A DNA stretch of 64,000 nt. Source: RECM01 sp047921215. Its GTDB lineage: Bacteria; Bacteroidota; Rhodothermia; Balneolales; Cyclonatronaceae. The notes beneath the pieces were generated by a model that saw nothing but the letters and a program-made list of their open reading frames with translations, did not search any database and had not been told where the DNA came from. Both the position numbers and the translations under genes were made by a program. This document shows positions 1 through 9,046 of this stretch, piece after piece. Location: contig JBLRWO010000012.1 of NCBI GenBank assembly GCA_047921215.1, positions 36,353 to 100,352 on the forward strand. Reading direction: 5' to 3'. How positions within the stretch are numbered: position 1 is the stretch's first letter; the number at the start of each line of letters is the position of its first letter.

Positions 1-3000
1 TACGAATACCGGCAGCCAATAACCCCAACCGATACAACTCACCGTTTCACACCGTTAAGTACAAACGACCAGGCAGCCATTGACCTTGACACCGAGTTGA
101 TATGGCTTCCGGATGAGAACAGCTTGAATCTTGTGCTTTCAAGTTTTAATCAGCTTAAACAGCTGAGAAATCTTGATGAAGCAGCTCCTGACGAAATTTA
201 TGAACGCAGGGATATTGTCATTGACGCTCCGCCGGGTACGGTACTGGCCATGCGTGGAAATCCGTCTCTGGGTCAGATCTCGGAAATCGGAATAGGAATC
301 CGGAATCCGTTCGATGCCAAAACGGCACAGCCCGGGCAGCAACCGGTGCGGGGTGTACCATCGCTCGACGCTGAAATATGGGTGAATGAATTACGCGTTT
401 CGGGTTTTGATGACCGAAAAGGATGGGCGGCAAAATTCAATGCCCGGATCGACTTGGCAGATGTAGCCAGCGTTAACGCCCAGTATAACCGAAGCACCGA
501 CGGTTACGGGACTCTGGAGTCGCGGATTAATGAGCGAAATATGAACGATCAGGAAAGTTACAGTTTTACATCCAGCTTCAATGTTCACAAACTTGTACCG
601 GAACGTTATGGCTGGAATATGCCTGTATCATTCTCGGTACGCAGAAGTGTAAGTACACCCAGATTTCTTCCAAGGGAAGGAGACATCCGTTTTTCCGACT
701 TCAGGGATGCCGTTGAAGCAGGTGAAACCGATGAGGCCGAACGCGAGCGCCTGATCGATGAAAAACTGGAAGAAATTCAAACCCTGGATGAAAACTACAC
801 CTTCAATATCTCTAATCTGACCAAACGCAATTCGGAATCGCGGCTTCTCAGATACACGGTAGATAACCTCAATTTCAATTACAACTTCAGTACTTCCAGC
901 CGCAGCAGCCCAACCCAGGCCTTTAACGACGACTGGAATTACCGGTTGGGACTCGGCTATAACCTTTCAATACCCAATATCAGTACAGTTCGCCCGCTTT
1001 TCTTCCTTGAAAATTTACCGGTTATTAACCTGTTGTCGGGCCTGAGACTGGCATATATGCCATCGAATGTCACAATGCAAACCGGTCTCAACCGGAGATA
1101 TAACGAGTCACGCAGACGCTCTTTCGATAATCAGGATCCTTTCCCCCTTCAACAACAGCATACCTTCAACTGGACAAAACAGTTCGGGATCACCTACAAT
1201 ATATCACCGCCGGTACAGCTTGGTATGAGTATCAATTCTACCCATAACCTGGCCAATCTTGGGTTAGAGGAGACAGCAGACAGCCTGGTATTCCGCACCC
1301 GTTCTACGTTTGATGTATTTTATGATATTATTGCCGGAGACTCCGTAAAACCCCGACTTGATGCCTACAACGAAACATACAATGCAAGTTTCAGACCACG
1401 TCTTAACAGAATCAGATCGCTGAACTGGATTACCTATTCCGCGACGTACCGTGGCGGTTATAACTGGCAGAACACCCCACAGGGATCCGGCCTGGGTGCC
1501 AACCTCAGTAATTCCCTGAACCTGAGCCAGACGTCGAACATCCGTTTTCAGGAACTGCTAAAAAAGGTACCCTTCTACGACAATGCACTGAAGGCAGACC
1601 AGGAAGAGACGCGTGAACGCGAACGGAGAAAGCGACTCAGGGAACAGCAGAGACAACGTGAAAAGGAACAACGAGAACGGGAACAACAGCACGGTGATGC
1701 CGTAGGCCGCGGTGAAGCCTCAAGAAACACTGCACAAACTCAAAATCAACAGGCTGAACAAGAGTCCTATACCATGAGTGAGCACGTTCGTTTTTACGGA
1801 CGCCGGTTTATGCTCGGTCTGGTAAGTTTTCAATCGTTCGACTTTACCTATACCCATGGCCAGACTTCGCGGCAGGGGGGATATGCCGGGGGAACGAGCC
1901 CTCTGAATATGTTCAACGATGTTAATGACGGGAGTTATTCACCTACATTTCTGTACAGGATTGGTATTCAGAACAACATTCCAATTAACCAGATTGTACG
2001 CCCTGATGAACTGTCTGCCATCAATGTGACCAGGTTTTTTAATAATACGGATGATCTCAGCCTGCGGTCACGGCTGCAACCTTTCCGTGATATCACGATC
2101 GACATGGACTGGTCAACAGGCTGGAATGAAAGCAACAATTTTACCCAGACCATTTTTTCCGATTCTATTGCTACGCAGATAAATCAATCGGGTGGTATTA
2201 ATGCTACAGTTTGGGCTTTTGGTGGCGGTTACGAAAGTTTCTTCCGTTCGCAGCTGCAAACAGCCTTCGACGATATACAACCCGGTAGTACCATCATCGA
2301 TGATCAGACGGGTAACCAGGACGGGCGCACTGTACTGGGCCGTCGTGCCCTGGAAGAAGATTTCAGGCGGTCATACATTTTTGGCGGCGGAAAAACATTT
2401 GGGGACAAGGGATTCATTCCGATGCCACTGCCAAACTGGAATATACAGTGGACCGGTTGGGAAAAGCGACTGCCTTTTATTAAACAGTACCTCACAAGAG
2501 CTACGATCAGCCATCGTTACCAGGGCAGGTATCGAACCGACTGGGCATTTAACCCGGATTTTGGTGCGAAAATTGACAGAAGAGTCGGTAATTATCAGGT
2601 TTTCGATACCAGGCCCGAGTTTCAGGCATCATCCATTACCCTTGAAAGAAGTTTCAGTCCTTTTATCCAGCTGAGCCTTACCTGGAAATCAGGGCTTACC
2701 ACCAGTCTGCAGTACGACAGAAGCCGGGTTACAACTTTCAGTCTGTCTAATTCCAATGTGATTGAAAGAAATTCAAGCGGAATTCGTTTTTCCGCGAATT
2801 ACAGCAAACGTGGATTCCGTCTGCCGTTTATGCGGCGTTTTCAAAACACACTTAACCTTAGATTGTCGGTATCTTATAATGAGGATGTCATGAATACGTT
2901 TCTGCTGAACACAGATCTGCAACAGGTATTGCAACTCGATGAAAATGAACTCGTACAGGATCCGTCGTTCTATGTTCCCGGTGAACCCAATGTGAGGGGA

Positions 3001-3168
3001 GATAACCGTATTCAGATAGCTCCGCTTATCGGCTATGAGTTCTCTCAAACAGTGAAGATGAATTTTGAGTATACTTTTTTCAAGCTTATGCCAAAATCGA
3101 GCAATATTTTCCCAAGAACAGATCAGGACATCCGGTTCAATATCATCGTTTCCATCCGTTCGAATTAG
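1..3168 (+). CDS. sprA: Cell-surface/translocon protein SprA, C-terminal part (partial at left edge)
   Basis: The frame is open from base 1, so the 5' end lies outside the window; a TTG at 97 is internal and not a start. About 1055 residues are present, ending in TAG at 3166-3168. The protein is rich in alternating hydrophobic/aromatic strands with many Asn, Tyr and Arg residues, as in a very large outer-membrane beta-barrel, and its tail has the SprA look (FRLPFMRRFQNTLNLRLS near the end). In the Bacteroidota, SprA (Sov) is the giant barrel through which type IX secretion substrates leave the cell, and it is needed for gliding in gliding species. A strongly charged Arg/Glu/Gln-rich stretch (bases about 1600-1760) interrupts the barrel-like sequence and is probably a loop. 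The family is confident; whether this organism glides is not known. Confidence 0.88.
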   Translation, partial: YEYRQPITPTDTTHRFTPLSTNDQAAIDLDTELIWLPDENSLNLVLSSFNQLKQLRNLDEAAPDEIYERRDIVIDAPPGTVLAMRGNPSLGQISEIGIGIRNPFDAKTAQPGQQPVRGVPSLDAEIWVNELRVSGFDDRKGWAAKFNARIDLADVASVNAQYNRSTDGYGTLESRINERNMNDQESYSFTSSFNVHKLVPERYGWNMPVSFSVRRSVSTPRFLPREGDIRFSDFRDAVEAGETDEAERERLIDEKLEEIQTLDENYTFNISNLTKRNSESRLLRYTVDNLNFNYNFSTSSRSSPTQAFNDDWNYRLGLGYNLSIPNISTVRPLFFLENLPVINLLSGLRLAYMPSNVTMQTGLNRRYNESRRRSFDNQDPFPLQQQHTFNWTKQFGITYNISPPVQLGMSINSTHNLANLGLEETADSLVFRTRSTFDVFYDIIAGDSVKPRLDAYNETYNASFRPRLNRIRSLNWITYSATYRGGYNWQNTPQGSGLGANLSNSLNLSQTSNIRFQELLKKVPFYDNALKADQEETRERERRKRLREQQRQREKEQREREQQHGDAVGRGEASRNTAQTQNQQAEQESYTMSEHVRFYGRRFMLGLVSFQSFDFTYTHGQTSRQGGYAGGTSPLNMFNDVNDGSYSPTFLYRIGIQNNIPINQIVRPDELSAINVTRFFNNTDDLSLRSRLQPFRDITIDMDWSTGWNESNNFTQTIFSDSIATQINQSGGINATVWAFGGGYESFFRSQLQTAFDDIQPGSTIIDDQTGNQDGRTVLGRRALEEDFRRSYIFGGGKTFGDKGFIPMPLPNWNIQWTGWEKRLPFIKQYLTRATISHRYQGRYRTDWAFNPDFGAKIDRRVGNYQVFDTRPEFQASSITLERSFSPFIQLSLTWKSGLTTSLQYDRSRVTTFSLSNSNVIERNSSGIRFSANYSKRGFRLPFMRRFQNTLNLRLSVSYNEDVMNTFLLNTDLQQVLQLDENELVQDPSFYVPGEPNVRGDNRIQIAPLIGYEFSQTVKMNFEYTFFKLMPKSSNIFPRTDQDIRFNIIVSIRSN

Positions 3169-3254
3169 TCGCGCCGACAGTGGCACATCTTCGGCAGGAT
3201 CAGTGATCAGCCCAAGGGAATTTGCCGGGCATTCACATGCATTATTGCTGTAAA

Positions 3255-3273
3255 TACTGTTCTGGAAACAGTA
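3255..3273. terminator. Small hairpin between convergent sprA and lnt
   Basis: TACTGTT (3255-3261) pairs perfectly with AACAGTA (3267-3273) around a 5-base loop. It lies between the 3' ends of sprA and lnt. There is no clear U-tract on either strand, so it is at best a weak terminator or 3'-end stabilising hairpin. Confidence 0.3.
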
Positions 3274-3281
3274 AAACCGGT

Positions 3282-4832
3282 TTATCCCTTAACGGATTTT
3301 CTGCCGATAAAACCCGGAATCAACCCTAACATGCAGAAATATCCTATCAGGTCACCATACTTTGTGTAAAATGTGAAGTCAGAGTAGACGGGAACACTCA
3401 ACTGTAGCACATCCTGTACCCAGTATTCTGTTTTTGAATGGATATCTCCGTTAGCCAGTATCATACCTGATATACCATTGTTGGCACTTCTGATAACAGC
3501 ACGTCGGTTCTCAATTGCCCGTAGCCTGGCAAAATCATAGTGCTGTATATGTCCGCTCGTGTTGCCCCACCAACCGTCGTTGGTAATAACAGTTATTATA
3601 CCGGCTCCCTGAATAACAAAGCGTCTTACCCAATCTGGAAAAACGGAATCATAACAAATCAAAGCGGGTGTCATTGTATTGTCAATCCGGAAAATGGTGG
3701 CATCTTTACCTCTGCCAAAACCGGAAATATCAGACCAGTCAACACCCGGTACAGGAATGTATTTCAGCTGCTCAACGAAGGGTATTCTTTCAACAACAGG
3801 AACCAGTTTCCCTTTATTATAAAAGCTGATCTTCCCGTCCGTACTGTATTTTACAGCGGAATTATAAACATTGTATGGCGGGCTGTCGTTAAATTGCCGG
3901 TATACGGCCGGTTCGGTTCCCGGTTCGTAGTAACGGTAGAGTGCGGCCCCGGTTATCAGTGGTACTCCCCAGTCCTTTACCCGGCTTATTATGTACCGGT
4001 CGTTAGATCCCGGTCGGTTTTCATGAACACCGCTTAAAAGGGCATTTTCGGGCCAGAGAACCAGTTGTGTTTCTGAACTGATCATTTTTTCCGAAAGCTT
4101 AAGCAGTTCAATGAGCGGGTCAAAAGTATTACTGAAACCGGATAACTCCTGGTAGGAATCATGATTCGGCTGTACAACTACAACCTGAATTGTTTTGTCC
4201 GGACGATCCTGGAAGTTGTAGTATATAAAAACGGACATAAAAACCGGCAGAAGTACAGACAGGGACATAAATACGAGTACCGTTTTGTTGCCGGAAACCA
4301 GATAACGGTAAATTAGAGCCGAAGAAAAAACTACCCAGAACGTAATCCCTAAAGATCCGGAAAAGCTTATATACTGAACAATTTCCACAAAATTGGAGAA
4401 TGCGTTGGCAACTGATAACCAGGGCCAGGCAAGATCCCACCGGTAGTGCAGGAATTCATAAATGGTCCACGCCGAAGCAACAGTTAAAGCAAAGAGAAGA
4501 GGATGCCGCCCGGCTTTCACATAATGCCGTATGAGCAAAAAGGGCAGTGTCATTATCGCGGCATTGGCTAGTATTGCGGATATACCACCGGCCACAGTGG
4601 CAAAGCTAAGCCAGTAGGTGGTTATCGAGTTCCATATAACGAACGATATAAACGAGAAATAGGCAGTTTCGCGGCCACCCTCCGCGATATCTGTCAGCCG
4701 TATGAGCAATACAAATGCTGGAAACATCAGTAATGGAAAGGGAAACGGGGGATAGCTGATGCCCGCCAGTATGCCGGCCGCAACAGCAATCTGGTATTTG
4801 CTGCCCCAGAAGTTGTGGGTAATAGCTTTCAT
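3282..4832 (-). CDS. lnt: Apolipoprotein N-acyltransferase Lnt
   Basis: A 516-aa inner-membrane enzyme that adds the third acyl chain to bacterial lipoproteins. The first 200 residues hold about six to seven hydrophobic segments, and residues about 215-480 form a CN-hydrolase (nitrilase) domain. The catalytic triad expected for Lnt is visible: Glu262 (LWPENALL), Lys340 (NKGKLVP) and Cys393 (ICYDSVFP). The residue two after the Cys is Asp395, where E. coli Lnt has a conserved Glu, a conservative change. The length matches the family (about 500-540 aa). Its ATG at 4832 overlaps the end of rsmI by 4 bases, so the two genes are probably co-transcribed. The number of lipoproteins in this window (RND adaptor, LolA-like protein) fits a need for Lnt. 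Confidence 0.93.
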   Translation of the reverse strand: MKAITHNFWGSKYQIAVAAGILAGISYPPFPFPLLMFPAFVLLIRLTDIAEGGRETAYFSFISFVIWNSITTYWLSFATVAGGISAILANAAIMTLPFLLIRHYVKAGRHPLLFALTVASAWTIYEFLHYRWDLAWPWLSVANAFSNFVEIVQYISFSGSLGITFWVVFSSALIYRYLVSGNKTVLVFMSLSVLLPVFMSVFIYYNFQDRPDKTIQVVVVQPNHDSYQELSGFSNTFDPLIELLKLSEKMISSETQLVLWPENALLSGVHENRPGSNDRYIISRVKDWGVPLITGAALYRYYEPGTEPAVYRQFNDSPPYNVYNSAVKYSTDGKISFYNKGKLVPVVERIPFVEQLKYIPVPGVDWSDISGFGRGKDATIFRIDNTMTPALICYDSVFPDWVRRFVIQGAGIITVITNDGWWGNTSGHIQHYDFARLRAIENRRAVIRSANNGISGMILANGDIHSKTEYWVQDVLQLSVPVYSDFTFYTKYGDLIGYFCMLGLIPGFIGRKSVKG

Positions 4833-5515
4833 TCGGTATAGCCGTTGCCGGAAATAATGACTACTATTTCACCCTTCACTGATTCTCTTCCTGCCAGTTC
4901 CCGAAGCACTTCTTCAGCATTGCCGCGTATGATTTCTTCGAATTTTTTTGTGAGCTCCCGTGCTACAGCAACCAATCTGTCCCGACCGCAATATTCTACA
5001 ACATCGGTCAGTAAACGGATTATTTTGTGGGGACTTTCAAAAAGGATGGTCGTACGCTCTTCAGCTGCAATGAGCTGCATACGAGTCTTTCGACCCTTCT
5101 TTGGTGGCAGAAAGCCCTCAAATACAAAACGGTCGCAGGGTAATCCACTGCCCACAAGAGCTGTAATTGCAGCATTAGGACCCGGCAGGGCCACCACCGG
5201 AATGCCTTCGGCATGTGCCTGCCTTACAGCGAGAAATCCCGGATCCGAGATACCGGGAGTACCGGCGTCGGAGATCAGTGCAATTTGCTCACCGTTCTTG
5301 AGACGCTGAATGAGATCTGCAACTTTCCGGTGTTCATTATGCTGATGAAACGATACCATGGGTTTACTGATCGCCAGATGGCGAAGAAGTACCGAAGAAG
5401 TTCGTGTATCTTCGCAGGCAATCACATCAACACCGGATAATACTTCTGCAGACCGCCGGGTTATATCGCCGAGGTTGCCAATCGGGGTAGGTATGATATA
5501 AAGGGTGCCGTTCAT
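4829..5515 (-). CDS. rsmI: 16S rRNA (cytidine-1402 2'-O)-methyltransferase RsmI
   Basis: A tetrapyrrole-methylase-fold SAM enzyme that methylates C1402 in the decoding centre of 16S rRNA. The family landmarks are all present: LYIIPTPIGNLGDIT at the N terminus, ACEDTR, SDAGTPGISDPG, ALPGPNA and FEGFLPPKKGR. I chose the ATG at 5515 (MNGTLYIIP) because RsmI proteins begin a few residues before this strand; the open frame extends upstream to 5578, but those 21 residues are not like the family. That gives 228 aa, a normal size. It is followed by lnt with a 4-base overlap. A second, more divergent paralogue lies at 20385-21149. Confidence 0.93.
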   Translation of the reverse strand: MNGTLYIIPTPIGNLGDITRRSAEVLSGVDVIACEDTRTSSVLLRHLAISKPMVSFHQHNEHRKVADLIQRLKNGEQIALISDAGTPGISDPGFLAVRQAHAEGIPVVALPGPNAAITALVGSGLPCDRFVFEGFLPPKKGRKTRMQLIAAEERTTILFESPHKIIRLLTDVVEYCGRDRLVAVARELTKKFEEIIRGNAEEVLRELAGRESVKGEIVVIISGNGYTE

Positions 5516-5725
5516 TTGTGGAGCATAAACTACGGCAGAAAATTGTAATTCTCGAAGAAGATTTATGTGTATCGGCAAGCCTTTTGGTAAGGTTTCCGGC
5601 AGGTGTCCGGTTTTATTATTAAATACGTTATTTTATACTCTTCTTTTTTACCGGCGTGACAAACATCGAGCATACATCATTTACATAGAGTACCTTTTTC
5701 ATCGTACCTTTAAAACATTTTGACA

Positions 5726-6109
5726 ATGAGGCCATTTTTACCCACCGGAATTAATCATATAACACTCAGAGTTAACGATATAACCGCTGCCGAGCATTTC
5801 TACGGGGAACTTCTGGGGCTTAAGCTGCAGAAAAAAATGGGGCGCAGCATGGCTGTCTATCTTGCAGGAGCCGATACGATAGTGCTTGTTGAAGCTGAAA
5901 CGGCCTATGATCGTTCATCAAAAGATTACAGGGTAGACCATTTTGGCTTTACGGTAACTAATCCGGAAAAGATTGACGCCCTGGCTGAATATTTCAGGGA
6001 AAATGAAGTAACCATTCTCAGCGGTCCTGCAAATCGCAAAACAGGCCGTTTCGTTTTCATATCGGATCCCGACGGCAACATGATCGAATTCATGTACGAA
6101 AAGCCGTAG
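5726..6109 (+). CDS. VOC (glyoxalase/bleomycin-resistance fold) family protein
   Basis: A 127-aa single-domain vicinal-oxygen-chelate protein. The two beta-alpha-beta-beta-beta modules are clear: module 1 starts INHITLRV and module 2 starts VDHFGFTV. Likely metal ligands are His11, Glu56, His72 and Glu121 (DPDGNMIEFM). I used the ATG at 5726; a TTG two codons earlier is also in frame. Members of this family act as glyoxalases, ring-cleaving dioxygenases, fosfomycin/bleomycin-resistance proteins or epimerases, and the sequence alone does not say which. It stands alone, divergent from rsmI and 80 bases ahead of hrcA. Confidence 0.85.
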   Translation: MRPFLPTGINHITLRVNDITAAEHFYGELLGLKLQKKMGRSMAVYLAGADTIVLVEAETAYDRSSKDYRVDHFGFTVTNPEKIDALAEYFRENEVTILSGPANRKTGRFVFISDPDGNMIEFMYEKP

Positions 6110-6189
6110 GCATCAACCGGGGATGATTTAAACGCTTAAATTGGTTATCTTTCTCTGTTTTACATAAATAGATTAAGACACTCAATTAT

Positions 6190-7239
6190 ATGCAGCGGGA
6201 CCAAGTCGATCTAACGCACAGGGAACGCGAAGTTCTTCAGTACATCATCCAGAATTTTATCGTTACGGCAAACCCTATTGCTTCAAAAACCCTTATAGAG
6301 AAGCATAAGCTGAATGTGAGTTCGGCAACAATCCGTAACGATATGAATAGTTTGGAGCTCAAGGGCTATCTGGATCATCCACACACATCAGCCGGAAGGA
6401 TACCCACCGAGCTGGGATACCGATTTTATGTTAACTCACTGATGCAGGTGTCGCGGTTAACAAAAGAAGAACAGAAAGTGTTTGATGATTTCAGTGAATC
6501 ACTGGTTAGTGATTTTGATGACGCGGTGCAATCGGCAGCAAGATTACTTGCACGGCTATCCAACCTCCTGGCTGTTACAATTACTCCAAAGCTGGCCGAA
6601 GGTATATTTAAACGTATGGAACTCATAGAATTGAGCTCCACCCGTATTCTCATTGTTCTGACCATTGACAGCGGCCTGATGCGTACACTAACCATTGAGG
6701 CCCAAACCAGCATTCAACGCGACAACCTGGAGAAGGTTGCCCGGGTTCTGAATGAACGATTAAGTGGTCTTAAGCTTAATAAAATCAGTAAAAAAATCGG
6801 TGAAATGCTTGCCGATTTTGAAAAGGAAGATGATACCGGGCTGATCCGGATCTTCATTGACAGGGCAGACAGTATTTTTGAAGACAGACAGGTACGCAAG
6901 TTCCATTTTGGAGGAGTTGAATACATCGCCCTGCAACCTGAATTCAGTGATTTAAGCAACTACAGAGGTATAATCGAATTAATTGAAAAAGAAGATCTTA
7001 TTGTACACCTGCTTGAAGACAATTTGGATGATTCGCACGATGCTGTCAGAATCAGGATTGGCACTGAAAACAGACTTCAACAAATTGAACAGTGCAGTGT
7101 TGTATCAGCAAACTATAATATCGGCAGCATAAAAGGCACCATCGGGCTGGTAGGTCCCACAAGAATGGATTATGCCAGAATGGTTGCCCTTGTCGATCAG
7201 CTCGCAGACCGATTTAACCGTGTAAAATTTGACACATGA
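6190..7239 (+). CDS. hrcA: Heat-inducible transcription repressor HrcA
   Basis: A 349-aa repressor with the N-terminal winged helix typical of HrcA (LTHREREVLQYIIQNFI; SSATIRNDMNSLELKGYLDHPHTSAGRIPTELGYRFYV) followed by the GAF-like and inserted dimerisation regions. HrcA normally binds the CIRCE inverted repeat ahead of groESL or dnaK operons and needs GroEL for activity. No CIRCE element is visible in the 80 bases upstream, so autoregulation through the classical site is not supported here. The stop overlaps the grpE start by 4 bases (ATGA), forming hrcA-grpE-dnaJ. HrcA is usual in Chlorobi, Rhodothermota and Balneolota but rare in classical Bacteroidia, which helps place the organism. Confidence 0.95.
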   Translation: MQRDQVDLTHREREVLQYIIQNFIVTANPIASKTLIEKHKLNVSSATIRNDMNSLELKGYLDHPHTSAGRIPTELGYRFYVNSLMQVSRLTKEEQKVFDDFSESLVSDFDDAVQSAARLLARLSNLLAVTITPKLAEGIFKRMELIELSSTRILIVLTIDSGLMRTLTIEAQTSIQRDNLEKVARVLNERLSGLKLNKISKKIGEMLADFEKEDDTGLIRIFIDRADSIFEDRQVRKFHFGGVEYIALQPEFSDLSNYRGIIELIEKEDLIVHLLEDNLDDSHDAVRIRIGTENRLQQIEQCSVVSANYNIGSIKGTIGLVGPTRMDYARMVALVDQLADRFNRVKFDT

Positions 7240-7859
7240 ACATGAAGACCAAATCTGATAAAACCAAATCCAAATCCGAGGAAAATTTGAAGAAGAACAC
7301 CGATGAACAGGTCAATACGGCTGAAACAGACTTAAATAAAACAGAGAGCCAAACAGACCAGGTGGATGAATCTGCAGGCGCCTGTGAACAGATTGATCCG
7401 AAAGACGAGATTATCGCGAACCTGCTGGCACAGGTGGAACAGAAAAACGATCAGTTGCTCAGAAAGGCCGCTGAATTCGAAAACATGAAGAAAAGAGTAC
7501 AGAATGAACGTGTTCGATTGTTTGAAGATGCTCGAATTGATGCACTTCAGCAATTTTTTCCTGTTAACGACGATCTTCAGCGAACAGTGAATATTCTCCG
7601 GGAAACCGGAATGGATGAGAAATACCTCAAAGGTATTGAGCTGGTTGCAGGTAAAATGGAAAACACTCTCAAACACTACGGTGTTGAGAGAATCAATGAG
7701 GTGAATGTACCTTTTGATGTTAATCTGCACGATGCTCTTATGAGGCAAAAACCGGATGGTGAAAAAACCGGCAGTGACATTGTTTTACAGGTGCTTGAAG
7801 ACGGGTATAAAATCGGCGACCGTGTAATTCGTCATGCAAAAGTAATAGTGAGCGAATAA
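7236..7859 (+). CDS. grpE: Nucleotide exchange factor GrpE
   Basis: A 207-aa co-chaperone that releases ADP from DnaK. The first 65 residues are a disordered Lys/Glu/Thr-rich tail, followed by a long coiled coil (about 65-115, with AEFENMKKRVQNERVRL) and the C-terminal beta-wing (VNLHDALMRQ and VLEDGYKIGDRVIRHAKVIVS). The start overlaps the hrcA stop; the second Met at codon 3 is an alternative. dnaJ follows after 5 bases. The DnaK partner is not in this cluster. Confidence 0.95.
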   Translation: MNMKTKSDKTKSKSEENLKKNTDEQVNTAETDLNKTESQTDQVDESAGACEQIDPKDEIIANLLAQVEQKNDQLLRKAAEFENMKKRVQNERVRLFEDARIDALQQFFPVNDDLQRTVNILRETGMDEKYLKGIELVAGKMENTLKHYGVERINEVNVPFDVNLHDALMRQKPDGEKTGSDIVLQVLEDGYKIGDRVIRHAKVIVSE

Positions 7860-7864
7860 TCAGT

Positions 7865-9022
7865 ATGAGTAAAAAAAGAGATTACTACGAAGTACTGGGT
7901 GTTGACAAAAATGCGCAGGCTGATGAAATAAAAAAAGCGTACCGGAAAAAAGCGATGGAATTTCATCCCGATCGCAACAAGGATAACCCGGAAGCCGAAA
8001 AACTCTTCAAGGAAGCTGCAGAAGCATTTGATGTACTTAAAGATCCGGATAAAAGAGCCCGATATGATCGTTTCGGGCATTCTGGTCTTCATTCAGGCGG
8101 CTATCAGGAACCTGACTTCCAGAACATCAATTTTGAAGACATTTTCAGCCGCTTTGGCGATATATTCGGCGGCGGCGACATTTTTGGCGGAGCGGGTGGC
8201 GCAAGGGGGCGAAGACGCGGAGCAGGCCGGCCCGGCGAGGATATGAAAATGCGGCTTTCGCTTACTCTGAATGAAATTGCATTCGGGGTTGAAAAAAAGC
8301 TTAAAGTCAAAAAACAGATCAAGTGTAATTCCTGCAACGGAACCGGAGCGGAATCCAGCGACGACTTCATGACTTGCTCAACCTGCAATGGTATGGGCGA
8401 AGTGCGTCAGGTGTCGCGCACCATGTTCGGGCAGTTCGTCAATGTGCAGCCATGTCCAACCTGTATGGGCGAGGGACGTGTTATCCGCAATAAATGTAAA
8501 AAATGCAGTGGTGAAGGACGTTATAAAGGCGAAGAAACGGTATCGGTAAAAATTCCCGCTGGTGTCAGCAACGGCAATTACATAACTCTGCGCGGACAGG
8601 GTAATGCCGGTATTCGCGGTGGGGCTGCCGGCGATCTGATCGTGCTTATTGAAGAAGAAGAACACCAGTACTTTGAACGTGATGGTAATAATATCATCTA
8701 TGATCTGAGATTGAGTGTGCCTCAGGTAATTCTTGGTACGGAAGTTGAAGTGCCCACACTTAAAGGTAAAGCCAAGTTAAAGATTGAAGCCGGCACACAA
8801 CCTGGAAAGCTGCTCAGAATGCGCGAAAAAGGAATAATCAGTCTGAATGGCAATGGAACTGGCGACCAGTTCGTTCGTATTAATGTGTACATTCCCGGTA
8901 ATCTTTCTGCCAAAGAAGAGAAACTTATCAGAGAACTTCAGAATTCGGAACATTTTGATCCGGCAACCGAACATGAAGCAACCGATGGCTTTTTTAAAAG
9001 AATCAAGAAAGTTTTTAGCTAA
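7865..9022 (+). CDS. dnaJ: Molecular chaperone DnaJ
   Basis: A 385-aa class I J-protein. The J domain (residues 1-70) has the HPD motif that stimulates the DnaK ATPase, followed by a Gly/Phe-rich linker (about 75-125). The zinc domain has all four CxxCxGxG repeats (CNSCNGTG, CSTCNGMG, CPTCMGEG, CKKCSGEG), and the two C-terminal substrate-binding domains follow. The length and domain order are complete. It is the last gene of hrcA-grpE-dnaJ and is translated from an ATG 5 bases after grpE. Confidence 0.97.
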   Translation: MSKKRDYYEVLGVDKNAQADEIKKAYRKKAMEFHPDRNKDNPEAEKLFKEAAEAFDVLKDPDKRARYDRFGHSGLHSGGYQEPDFQNINFEDIFSRFGDIFGGGDIFGGAGGARGRRRGAGRPGEDMKMRLSLTLNEIAFGVEKKLKVKKQIKCNSCNGTGAESSDDFMTCSTCNGMGEVRQVSRTMFGQFVNVQPCPTCMGEGRVIRNKCKKCSGEGRYKGEETVSVKIPAGVSNGNYITLRGQGNAGIRGGAAGDLIVLIEEEEHQYFERDGNNIIYDLRLSVPQVILGTEVEVPTLKGKAKLKIEAGTQPGKLLRMREKGIISLNGNGTGDQFVRINVYIPGNLSAKEEKLIRELQNSEHFDPATEHEATDGFFKRIKKVFS

Positions 9023-9046
9023 AACATATTAATCATAAGATCTGCA

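Noticed and set aside
2192..2674. A 160-codon plus-strand frame inside sprA
   Set aside because: It is the wrong frame of sprA, which is continuously open and barrel-like in its own frame.
3540..4037. A 165-codon plus-strand frame antisense to lnt
   Set aside because: It overlaps the Lnt catalytic domain and has no protein-like motifs.
6110..6189. A possible CIRCE operator before hrcA
   Set aside because: Only a partial GACACTC-like half is seen and no matching GAGTGCTAA half.
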